This document shows positions 11,348 to 25,000 of a DNA stretch of 64,000 nt, one piece after another (position 1 is the first letter of the stretch; every line of letters begins with the position of its first letter). This DNA comes from Henckelia pumila (lineage: Eukaryota; Streptophyta; Magnoliopsida; Lamiales; Gesneriaceae): the NCBI RefSeq assembly GCF_033568475.1, contig NC_133123.1, forward strand, positions 22,306,622-22,370,621, given 5' to 3'. The notes below the pieces were generated by a model, which was given only the letters and a program-made list of their open reading frames with translations, was not told the DNA's origin and ran no database searches. A program made the position numbers and the translations under genes.

Positions 11348-13108
11348 TTGGATGAACAGAATATAGAAGATCAGGATGATTTTGAAGATGAAATACAAGA
11401 TGCTAGACATGATGTACCTAGCAAAATTCAGAAAAACCATCCTACTTCACAAATCATAGGAGATGCACAAGGAAGGATGCAGACCCGAAGAAAGGAAAAA
11501 GTTTATTATCGAAAGATGAGCGGGTTAGTGTGCATGACTTCCGCATACTCTCAGGTAAGACATTCTTGCTTTGTGTCTAGTATTGAACCAAAAAATATTG
11601 GTGAAGCTTTAAAAGACGAGTTTTGGGTCAATGCTATGCATGATGAACTTGAACAATTTGTTAGGAATGATGTGTGGATCTTAGTTCCTCTACCTGATCA
11701 TAGTAATATCATTGGAACAAAGTGGATTTTTATGAACAAAACTGATGAATCAGGAAATATTGTAAGGAACAAAGCTAGATTAGTAGCTCAAGGGTATACA
11801 CAAGTTGAGGGGGTGGAAATTGATGAAACCTTCGCACCTGTAGCCCGAATAGAGTCTGTTAGATTACTGTTAGCTATTGCTTGTCACATGAAGATGAAAT
11901 TTTTTCAAATGGATGTCAAAAGCGCATTTTTGAATGGAATTTTGAATGAAGAAGTTTATTTAAGACAACCAAAGGGATTTGAAGATCCAAATCATTTTGA
12001 TCATGTTTATAAGTTGAAGAAGGCCTTATATGGATTGAAACAAGCACCTCGTGCTTGGTATGGAAGGCTCACGGAATATTTGCTTGACATTGGATTCTAA
12101 AGAGGTGAGGTAGACAAAACACTTTTTGTTCAAAAAGTACAAGGTAACATTCTTATTTTTCAAATCTATGTTGATGACATAATTTTCTGTGCTTCATCTC
12201 AAAAACTTGTGAATGATTTTGTTGAAAGCATGACTGCTACCTTTGAAATGAGCATGGTAGGAGAATTGAATTACTTTTTAGGTTTACAAGTGAAACAAAT
12301 GAGTGATGGAATCTTTTTGTGTCAAAGCAAATATGCTAAGAATTTGATAAAGAGATTTTGTACTGATCATGTTAGACATATGAAAACACCAATGAGAACT
12401 AATGAAAAAATGTGCAAAGACAGTGTTGCTGACAGTGTTGACAATACTCTGTACAGAAGCATAATTGGAAGTCTGCTGTATTTAAGTGCAAGTCGACCTG
12501 ATATTATGTTCAGTGTGTGTTTGTGTGCCCGATATCAATCTGATCCTAAAGTCACACATATGAAGGCTGTAAAACGAATTTTGAAGTATGTTGCAGGAAC
12601 TTTAGACTTGGGGCTATGGTACTCTAACGAAACCAATACTAATTTGGTAGGTTATAGTGATGCTGATTGGGCAGGAGATGTTGATGAAAGAAAAAGCACC
12701 ACGGGTGGTTGTTTTTATTTGGGTAACAACTTGGTGTCATGGTATAGTAGGAAACAGAACTGTGTGTCACTTTTCACTGCTGAATCCGAATATGTAGCAG
12801 CGGGAAGTTGTTGTTCTCAATTAGTTTGGATGAATCAAATGCTGCAAGACTATGGTCTTAAAAGTGAAACACCAATTGTGTACTGTGATAACTCAAGTGC
12901 TATAGATATATCAAAAAACCCAGTACAACACTCTCGAACTAAACACATTGACATAAGACATCACTTCATTCGAGATTTAGTTGAGAAGGACATGATCCAA
13001 ATAGAGTTTGTCGGGACCAATAATCAACTGGCCGATATTTTTACAAAAGCATTAAACTTTGAGAGATTCTCCAGTTTAAAGAAATCTCTCAACATGTGTT
13101 CTTTATAA

Positions 13109-14130
13109 GCACTCACAGTTGCTGTCCTGAAGTGTTTCCAACACTGAAGGACAACATTAATCATGCATGTGCATTTTTAGGACTTTAGGCATACTGCATA
13201 TTCATAATGTTCTATGTTTTGCACTGTTTGATAATACTGACTAATACTTTGTAGTTCTTCTGCCAAAGTTATTTTCAGATCACACTTGCCATGAAAAAGT
13301 GCTTTAAACCACGAAGTAGTTGAGGGATGTTCGTGTATTCCATGATCTTGTCCCATGTGAAAAGTGGTTTTAAAAATTAAAAAGCATGGTTTGATAAAAT
13401 TTCAGTGACCAATGTCTTGAAAATCAAACAAAAATCGGAAGAAAATTGGAAAAAGCTACCTAAAAGAGTCCAATGAAGACCGTTCTTTTAGTGTGCAGGC
13501 TACCACTTCTGAATCAAAATAAAAAGAAGAAAAACATGGCTCTGGAAGTGTGAAAAAGTTCAAAATATTTTGAAGACTACAATGTTGTTGGAAGGTGTTG
13601 CCAACACTAGTGCTTAACACGTACTGCACACACTTTGCATACATTTTTGATCTAATCTCATTACATTCTGTTTACACATAAATTAGGTCATGCATTTTGC
13701 ATTTTTGTGATCATATCGAGCTCAGGGTTAAAAGTTCAAAGACGAACAAAAATTGGAAAAATTGCCCAACTTGCTGAAAATTGAAATTGTTTGTGATTGA
13801 ACATGTTTCAGTGGTGTTAAAACTCGATGTGGAGTTATTTATTTTGGGAAATTATTGATATTTTCTTAAATGAGAGTTTTCAGAGTTTCCTTAATTAATC
13901 AAATTGAATTTCCTTAATTAAGAGATTTTTACCCGTTGAGGATTATTACCGTTAGGGGGAGAATCCTAGTCTGATTTGAGGGATAGGGGCGTTTGATTTT
14001 TTTTTACCGTTTGAACCTCGTATCCCTATATATTTCTATTACTGTAGAAATTGCTTTTATCGTTTTCAACCTTCTCTAATTTTCTCTCTGCTAAAATTTT
14101 CTGAAACCCTTACTCTCTAAATTGTGTATA
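13109..14130 (+). other. Spacer and leader before the third ORF
   Basis: Non-coding 1-kb stretch with palindromes AGTGTTTCCAACACT (13131-13145) and GGTGTTGCCAACACT (13594-13608), a GGGGGAG tract at about 13955, and a plausible promoter-like tatatatttct (14027-14037) with a pyrimidine-rich leader just before the third ORF. It may drive a separate or spliced transcript for that ORF; this is inferred from layout only. Confidence 0.55.
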
Positions 14131-16017
14131 ATGGCAGGCAAAGCTTTTGATTCGCATGATATACGATCGGAGATGGGATACCAAGAGGAAGACAAACCTT
14201 CAGAGGTTCATTCTGAAAATCCCACTCTCGCGATTGTTCCTGCTGCCATTCAACCTACACCTTTGGCAGAAATTGCTCCAGGAGAACCAGGGAATGAAAT
14301 CGACCTTGAGAATCCTCCTGATTTCTCAGTGTTGAATCGTGTGTTCCCAACACAGCCAATAGCAAGGAGGTCAAAGCGCCAAGCGGGATTCAACCCCGAT
14401 TTTACTACCACCAAGAGATTTCGTGGAAAGGGAGAGACTTCTCGTCCTATTGTAGATGATCCAGATTTTTCATCTGGAGATGATTCTACAGATCAAGACT
14501 TTGAGGTGGTTGCCATACCAAAACCTTCTGTTGCTGCAAAGGTCAACTCAAAGAATGAGGAATCATCAACGAGTGATGATTCATCTAAAGAAGATTCTAC
14601 TGTTGTGGCTTCGAGTGAGAAAGAGCCAACTTTTGCTGTTGTTGATGATACCACAAAGACAACCACAGAGGTTCCAGTGTCTACTGATGAGGAAATTTCA
14701 CTGGCCACTTTTATGGCGAATATTCGAAAGACCAAGGCTAAACCCGTTGCATCTTCACAGGTTCCATCTGATGATGATGAACCAGATTCTGAAATGATGA
14801 AGGAATTTGAGGATAACAGGCCCCAGAAGTCTGATAGTTCATCCTCTTCAAGTTCTGAAGAAGAAAATTATGAGGATGCTGCTTCTGATGAATCTGAAAG
14901 TTCTGAGGGACAAGCTGCTGATGACAGTGTTGCCAACACTGATGACAACACTACAGCCGAATCTGACTCTGAGATTGATCCTGACAAAGCATACAATCTT
15001 CAGTTTTATTCAAAAGAGTCTGTTGACGAATGGGAGAGTCTGTCTGGAAAGGACTGTTTGGAAGAAAGGAATATTGATGAAGTGTCCTTCGAAAAGCAGA
15101 ATTTGGTGACATTGTTGAAACAGCAGAATTTATATTCTACTGTCACCACTGCTGGACCTTTTTCCAGGAAAGCTGTTTTAGAATTTTACTGCAACCTGAA
15201 CATCAAGACTGGAGATGAAGAATCATTCAAGTTTGGAAGAGTATACATCAGGGGAAAGGTGTATGATTTTACTCCTGTTTTGATCAATGAGCACTACAAT
15301 ACTGCTGATTTTGAAGATGATGCAGTTACTGAAGACATTGATCAAGTCACAAAGGTGATCACTGGTGGCATGGTTCACAAATTTCCACTGCACCCAGACA
15401 GGTTGTCAGCTGCAAAGCTTACCTCTTTCTTTTCTGTGCTTCACAAGATTGCAATCAGGAATTGGACGCCATCGACCAATACAACCGTGGTAACTAAGCC
15501 ACAAGCACTTGCATTGTTTGCTATTGGAACTCAAGCACCTTTGGACTTTGGAAATTTGGTGTTTGAAAATATTATGACCTTTAGAGAAGGTGGTTGGAAA
15601 GCAACAAAGTTTCCGTTTCCTTCTTTGATCTATGGTATGCTGGAATCTCAAGGTTTCAAACCAGAGGATGATGAAGAATTGATCGGAGGAGAAGAGCTTA
15701 TCAAGATTGCACCTGGATTGTTGAAGGGAAATAGGAAGCTTGATCTACCATGGACTGGTGTTGTACCCAGTGTTGCCAACACTGAGTCAGTTCCACCTAT
15801 GACCGTTCATAACACTGCTCAGATTATGTTGAATGCTACTGCTATTCGCTCTCAAATGGCTCATGCTGAACAGAAAATTGCTCTAGCCAAAGCTGATCTC
15901 GAGTATTATGAAGGCTTAATGGCTGAGTACAGGCTTAAACTTGGACTACAAGGGCCCTCTGGACAAAAAGGGGGAGTAGGATCAAGTGCTGATCAAGCTG
16001 AAGAGGAAGCTGTTTAG
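14131..16017 (+). CDS. Sirevirus third ORF, 628-aa acidic protein with plant transposon-protein domain (env-like)
   Basis: An uninterrupted frame from ATG 14131 (MAGKAFDSHD) to TAG 16015-16017, while the neighbouring pol has two stops. Residues ~1-280 are highly acidic and Ser/Thr-rich with runs such as SSSSSSSEEENYED, probably disordered. There is a basic patch ARRSKRQAGF (~75) followed by TTKRFRGKG, which could be a nuclear signal. Residues ~300-540 contain the fold recognised in plant proteins labelled 'putative plant transposon protein' (motif KAVLEFYCNLN, then FGRVYIRGKVYDFTP). The C-terminus (~575-615, AEQKIALAKADLEYYEG) is a likely coiled coil. Sirevirus ORFs in this position are called env-like, but I see no signal peptide or membrane segment. 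Two exact palindromes lie in the coding sequence, each encoding SVANT. Copy A carries a broken homologue. Confidence 0.8.
   Translation: MAGKAFDSHDIRSEMGYQEEDKPSEVHSENPTLAIVPAAIQPTPLAEIAPGEPGNEIDLENPPDFSVLNRVFPTQPIARRSKRQAGFNPDFTTTKRFRGKGETSRPIVDDPDFSSGDDSTDQDFEVVAIPKPSVAAKVNSKNEESSTSDDSSKEDSTVVASSEKEPTFAVVDDTTKTTTEVPVSTDEEISLATFMANIRKTKAKPVASSQVPSDDDEPDSEMMKEFEDNRPQKSDSSSSSSSEEENYEDAASDESESSEGQAADDSVANTDDNTTAESDSEIDPDKAYNLQFYSKESVDEWESLSGKDCLEERNIDEVSFEKQNLVTLLKQQNLYSTVTTAGPFSRKAVLEFYCNLNIKTGDEESFKFGRVYIRGKVYDFTPVLINEHYNTADFEDDAVTEDIDQVTKVITGGMVHKFPLHPDRLSAAKLTSFFSVLHKIAIRNWTPSTNTTVVTKPQALALFAIGTQAPLDFGNLVFENIMTFREGGWKATKFPFPSLIYGMLESQGFKPEDDEELIGGEELIKIAPGLLKGNRKLDLPWTGVVPSVANTESVPPMTVHNTAQIMLNATAIRSQMAHAEQKIALAKADLEYYEGLMAEYRLKLGLQGPSGQKGGVGSSADQAEEEAV
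14925..14941. repeat. Perfect palindrome CAGTGTTGCCAACACTG in third ORF
   Basis: The same 17-mer as at 9843, followed after GATGA by a further half-site CAACACT. It encodes SVANTDDNT in the acidic region, where amino-acid constraint looks low. Confidence 0.95.
15768..15784. repeat. Perfect palindrome CAGTGTTGCCAACACTG near end of third ORF
   Basis: Third exact copy in copy B. Copy A has GATGTTGCCAACACC at the equivalent place (4420-4434), directly after the conserved LDLPW motif. Confidence 0.95.
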
Positions 16018-16194
16018 ATATTTAGTTTTAAGATTTTTCTTATCCTTATCTATTATTTTGTTATTTTGCTTTAAGTTCGAAAATATTTATTAATCTCTGA
16101 TATGCTAATACACTATCTGATACTCTGATCTTGTGTGTTGAGAGTCGGTGTTGACAATACAACCACACAACACTGTTTCTGATATGCTTAAATT

Positions 16195-16278
16195 CAGGGG
16201 GAGCATTAGTTGCATAAAGATAGGGGGAGCTATTTGCACTTGTTTGTGTGTTTTGTCCAGAAAGGCAAAAAGGGGGAG
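16195..16278 (+). promoter_or_regulatory. Multiple polypurine tracts before 3' LTR
   Basis: CAGGGGGAG at 16195-16203, TAGGGGGAG at 16221-16229 and AAGGGGGAG at 16270-16278, the last two bases before the LTR. The final tract is the likely plus-strand primer; the others match the mPPT pattern described for Sireviruses. A further copy ends the third ORF (15967-15977). Confidence 0.85.
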
Positions 16279-16280
16279 TT

Positions 16281-17051
16281 TGAAAGATCATGTTGTGCAC
16301 ATGTCTTTTAAATTATTTCCTTATTACATTCGATTTCTATCTTTGGAGTTTTGTCTTTCTTAGACAAGTGTTAAAGTTGGTAATATTGATTAAATCTGAT
16401 ACGAAATATTCAATATCTAATGATATTTTGTTTTTCTGATATGTAGGTTCTTATTTATGGAAACAATTTGAAGTTCTATTTAAAGGAGTGCATAGGATCG
16501 ATCAAAGACGACAATCAAGAATTAAGAGAGTGAAATATAGAGAGCAAAATACATAGAGAAAGTATTGCAGAAATTCTAAAGTATTAAAGATCAATCGTTG
16601 AAGAATTTCTGAAGTGTTCATCGCTACTACACTGTGTTGCCGAGTAGTGTTGGAAACACTGAAGAACACACGAGTGAAGTGTTGTTCAGAAAGTGTTTCT
16701 TTGGTTTTCGTTTTTCGGCTTAGTACTTCCTATTAATGTTTTATTCTAGTTCTTACTAGTTTTTAAGAAGTCTTTTATTTTCTCAATTTGTTGAGAAAAA
16801 TAGTTTTTCATAAAACAATCACTAGTTGGTTTTTGTAAACTGATTTTATTTTTCTAGTGATTATTTCGCCATGAGGCATCGTGCAAGTACTTGATACTTG
16901 TGTATAATTATCTGTGTTATTGTTTACTTTTGCTATTAGTTAAATAATCTGCTGCACAGTGTTATCGTGAAGTGTTGACAACACTAACAGATAACACTTA
17001 CTCAAAAAGTTTTCTGGTATTTCTGTAATTTTAGACTGTCCAAACCTAATA
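16281..17051 (+). repeat. 3' LTR of Sirevirus copy B
   Basis: 771 bp, matching the 5' LTR with about 21 substitutions and no net indel. Here the inner palindrome near the end is perfect (AGTGTTGACAACACT, 16971-16985) inside the outer AGTGTTATC / GATAACACT pair (16958-16966 and 16990-16998). The final base pair reads TA rather than CA. The LTR promoter reads toward the subtilase gene 237 bp downstream. Confidence 0.95.
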
Positions 17052-17287
17052 ATATGCTCCAACCATTGTCTCCCCAAGCCTGCACAATATTATCAACCTG
17101 TCCATGTCACCTAAGAAGTTCTTTTAGTTGGTACTATGAAAACAAAGGCAACAACATTTTGAGAAACACAACGCTGCCAGCTGCTAACCAAATAATCATC
17201 GGAGAAAACAATTTGCAAAGCGATCCTATATAAACTTGAATCCTCAAAACATGAGACATCAATTTGAGGTGATCGAATTGAATCAAA
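17052..17287 (+). promoter_or_regulatory. Promoter-proximal remnant of the subtilase gene
   Basis: Only 236 bp separate the retrotransposon from the subtilase ATG. A clear TATATAA box is at 17227-17233, followed by a leader of about 30 bp and the start codon in context atcaaaATGgcg. Anything further upstream has been displaced by 9.8 kb. Confidence 0.7.
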
Positions 17288-21213
<3,926 letters not shown>

Positions 21214-22038
21214 TTAAAGAACTGATAAATCAGAGTGTAGCATCAAGATTTTGCGACCTATTCTTACTTATGATGCTAACAATTATGTGTTTATTCAAAT
21301 TACGGCCTGGCTACACCATTCCAAGGAATCAGTTGTTAGAATGCTTAGAATGCAGTTGAAAATAAGATCAGGCAATCTAAATGTTTCATTGATTGTATTT
21401 ATTTTTTCTTTCTTTTCATGATCATTCAGTTTCTGGTCCAATGAATTTGACTCGGTGCTGGAAATGTGGCTAACCATCTTCTACACTTGTGGAAATGAAA
21501 GCTTCTTGATACAGTGAACTTTGTCCAGGCTAGGTGCAAGATGTTTTGTGACCTGACAAGCTCAAAAAGGCTCGAATTCAAATTAAATTCGAGCACGTAG
21601 TAGTTGATTTTTAAATTCTGAAACAGCATAAAACTCCAGCTACCTTAATCCACTTTAAAAGATGCGCTGAGTGTCTGTATTGAGTCTCAAACAATGTAAG
21701 AAAATGCAGTCTGTCAAATATTGGGGAAAAAACCAATACTCTCTCTATTGTCCGTATAAGTATTAAGCTAACAATGAATGCCTTATACAGGGAAAAATCC
21801 ATAATATAAGTACTTAACAATGAAAGAAACAAAGATAACTATTAAATTTACACATGTTAAACATTTGAACATGGAGTTTTGAATGTAGATACAATTGGAA
21901 ACAAATGAGACTTAATCGCCATATAAAAAAGATACCAAACAATATATAAACAAACAAAATAAATCTTGGCATGTAAGTTATGAAAAGAAGGATTTTTTTT
22001 TTTTTGATAAAACAAAGGATTTCAGATAGAGTGCTTTG
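21214..22038. other. Convergent intergenic region between subtilase and PLD
   Basis: AT-rich sequence that should hold the 3' UTRs and polyadenylation regions of both converging genes. No coding domain or repeat is recognised; a T-run at 21993-22004 may be a simple length polymorphism. Confidence 0.5.
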
Positions 22039-25000
22039 TCATATGGTTAGATTTTCTTGAATACCAGAAAATGTTCCGATGATTTTACCGCCCATATCAG
22101 GGAATGTTTCACAGCCAGGAAGAGGCTTCACCTTTCCCATTCTATCAACCTCAACTGGATATTTGAGTAGATGGCCTTCCATTTCACTTATTTCATCAGC
22201 TGCAAATTGTTTCCAGTTCTGCTGACCCATCCATTTTATACGTCTAGTGCATTCAACGCTTTCTGGATGCTCAAAACAGCCCTCTAAGGTCCCCGTGTGC
22301 TCTGCCCACAGTGCCATCCTGTATCCATATATCTGGAGCAGAGAACAATTCTTGTCATATTTGAATTCAACTCTTTCTGGATGCTTGAAACAGTCGTCGA
22401 AGTCATGATATCCATGCACTCCTGCCTCATTCATTTAAACATGTTTCTGTATACAATTCTGTTTTCTATCCTTGCAAAATTTTTATGATGATTAACCGTG
22501 GGCCCTTCAAATTTCACATCTAGCGGGATGACACTGTTGAGTGCTGAATTTCAGGGAGTGATTCATGGGGAAGGAATAAACTACAATTTAGAACAGTTCT
22601 TCTGCAACTTTATCTATTTTTATTGTACTTATCAGATATTTTCTACCATATACATCTTCACTTGACTAGACTGGTGAAAACAGCAAGTAAAAGTCTGAAA
22701 ACAATATGGCATTGAAAACACGAGTTACTATACTTTACCTCTCCATGTGGAGATGCATGTCTGCATGTCCGTGTATAAAGAGGCTGATATGCACCCATTG
22801 CGATTTCAGTATCCCTGGTTCCTTCTAGAGAGCGTTGATTGATGTTAGCGGAACCAATTATCACATACTCATCGTCAACTATCATTCCCTTGGAGTGGAC
22901 ATAGATCATGAAACGCCGATTTCTCTTACTAAGCTCCTGAATGGTGATACTGCAGGTTCATATGCATGGTGCAACATGTAAAAAATTAGAACCAGTTAAG
23001 GATCAAGGAAACATACTTGTGGTGTATTTGCCAAAGATTCATTTAAATCTGATGCGCCTCCACTGTCGCCAGCCTCACGATTCCCAAGACAAAAGAAATT
23101 TAAGTAGTCCTGTGGTTCATACTCGTTCTCAAGTCCAACCTCAACCAAAGCCTTGTATATGGTTTCATACATCATATGCATCGTGTTATACTGCAGACAT
23201 GTGAATATTGCCGGTCTTTTCAAGTCATAAACTTAAAATTGAAAAAAGTATAGCAGCAGACATCTCAGATAAACAATTCTTCAACTGTGCCTTAATGTAA
23301 TCAATAAAATTTCTAAGATATCTATGCCTACATGTGATACAAGAGTACCTCAAACAAATGTTTTGATCTCTTTTATCACCTAGAAAACATAAATACTTCT
23401 CATGAAGATAAATTTTATTTGGCCATATAACACTTCCATTGAAATCTCTCTGGTAATATATTTCAAGTTCTCCCTATTATCACGTCATTACCTCACACAC
23501 TTCTCGATTCTTTTCGCGATTTACCTTCATGTTCATAGTGTGTTAGTTTTGAGTTTCTGTGCATTTTCAAGCTACAAATTTAAAATGTTCTCTCTAAAAG
23601 TGCACCTGTTGCACTTAATATCACCAATAGCTGACAAAATGAGCATAATTCTCGTTAAAAAGATCATTTAACTAATACTTGGGACATTTTGAATATAGAA
23701 ACTGTAGCTTAAAAAATCACTTCATTAATTCAATTTCTGAGTTTTTCAAGGAACTAAATCAAAATCCAGAAGCCACATTTTCAGGCTTTTGAAAATCCAT
23801 CAAATACCATTAAAAAATTGCTTTAATCGAATAACCTCTCTATCAAAATGAACTCTTCATCTCTTACATATTTAGATATGTTTTGAACTCGCATATCATG
23901 TATCTCCTTTTAAACATGGAATCATGTTAAAATTCTACAATTTCTATTTTGATATCGCCATTATATAACTTCATTTTATGTAAACTTTGTCATATTCATT
24001 CAAGTTAATTTGCACATGTTATGCCCAATATGCATGTGCTGAATTCCTAGTTTTAACAAGGCAGAATTCCGCTGACGAGGAATGTCTTTCACTCAAAACA
24101 TTGTCATAAACAGAAAAAAAGGACCCGAACACATGACGAAAAATTCTGTCAGACAACTCATTAGATCATCTCACATTTGCCTTGATAATAACTTTTCTCC
24201 TGCATGAAACGCCTACCACTTCACAAAATGCTGTTTACTGTATCAAAATCGGTCCTCAGATCTTTAAACTTTTATCAGCCTAAGTGCCACACTTCAACTG
24301 TAGCTCAACGTAAGGCATTCTTGAGACGAGGGCAGTTAATACCCTGTCTAACAACTCCCACTTATCGTGTTTCAAAAGATTATGAACCATAAGAAAAGCA
24401 TGCATAACTAGGCCATATTGACTATTGAACACGAATTTGATATCTTATACAGGATAATATTTTTAAAGAGATAAAAAGGGAATATACTTTTTTTTTTGTC
24501 ACTGGGCGCATGAGAACCTACCTGCCAGAATAGAATTCTTTGAGTGGGAGTGCTGGTAGGAACCCCCTCGGGCCACATTGGTATAACAATATACACAGAG
24601 AACCTCTCCTTTGCCCTGATTTTGTTTGCAATCTTGAGAGCAATTTCCATGGGAATTAAATTGTTTGCCCCTAAAACAAAAGGAAACATCCTTGTATTGC
24701 TTTGTTTTAACACGGAATTTAGAGGAAAACGAGAAATCAAAGCTTGAAAGCAACTTAGAAGAAAAGTCAAACAAGTATTGTATGAATTTTCATAAAATGA
24801 TTACATGTGCATATTTTATACACAAAATAATACGAGCTCCTCACCTAAGTCTTTATAATTATCCCAATTGAAGGATGAACCAAGGAAATACTGATTCTCG
24901 ATGTAAATGAAACGCTGTGCTGCACGAATTGCCTCTACATAAGCTGTATGTATACTCATATCTATAAGCACATTCTTCCCACAAACCAGATTCTGATTCA

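Larger units (their letters stand above)
8072..13108 (+). pseudogene. Sirevirus gag-pol polyprotein, one frame with two nonsense codons
   Basis: A single frame of 1,678 codons, preceded by a 70-bp leader. Gag holds a UBN2/retrotransposon-gag region (residues ~20-230), a first zinc knuckle CHECTSFGHFANEC (~323), a coiled coil (~430-490) and a second knuckle CHYCHKQGHIKPYC (~560). Pol follows: protease DSGSS (~634), GAG-pre-integrase (WYQKLGHANF), integrase with D (MDLMGP), D (RTDHG) and E (IAERKN), RT with YVDDIIF (~1365), and RNase H with YSDADWAG, TAESEY and CDNSSAI. The breaks are TAG at 10865-10867, just after the integrase Glu, where copy A has GAG; and TAA at 12098-12100 in RT, where copy A has AAA. 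No indels, so decay is recent. Readthrough is possible but unsupported. Confidence 0.93.
7231..17051 (+). mobile_element. Complete Sirevirus-type Ty1/copia retrotransposon, copy B (9.8 kb)
   Basis: Both LTRs are 771 bp (7231-8001 and 16281-17051), start TG and end CA or TA, and are flanked by an exact 5-bp target duplication ATATG at 7226-7230 and 17052-17056. The order is LTR, tRNA-Met-type primer site, gag-pol, spacer, third ORF, multiple polypurine tracts, LTR. I count about 21 differences between the LTRs (roughly 2.7%), so insertion was of the order of a million years ago at usual plant LTR rates. The long gag with coiled coil, the extra ORF downstream of pol and the mPPT are Sirevirus hallmarks. 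Two stop codons in pol make it non-autonomous as read. Confidence 0.95.

Noticed and set aside
14131-16017. Envelope glycoprotein
   Set aside because: No signal peptide, membrane segment or Cys-rich ectodomain is visible; only genomic position supports the env-like label.
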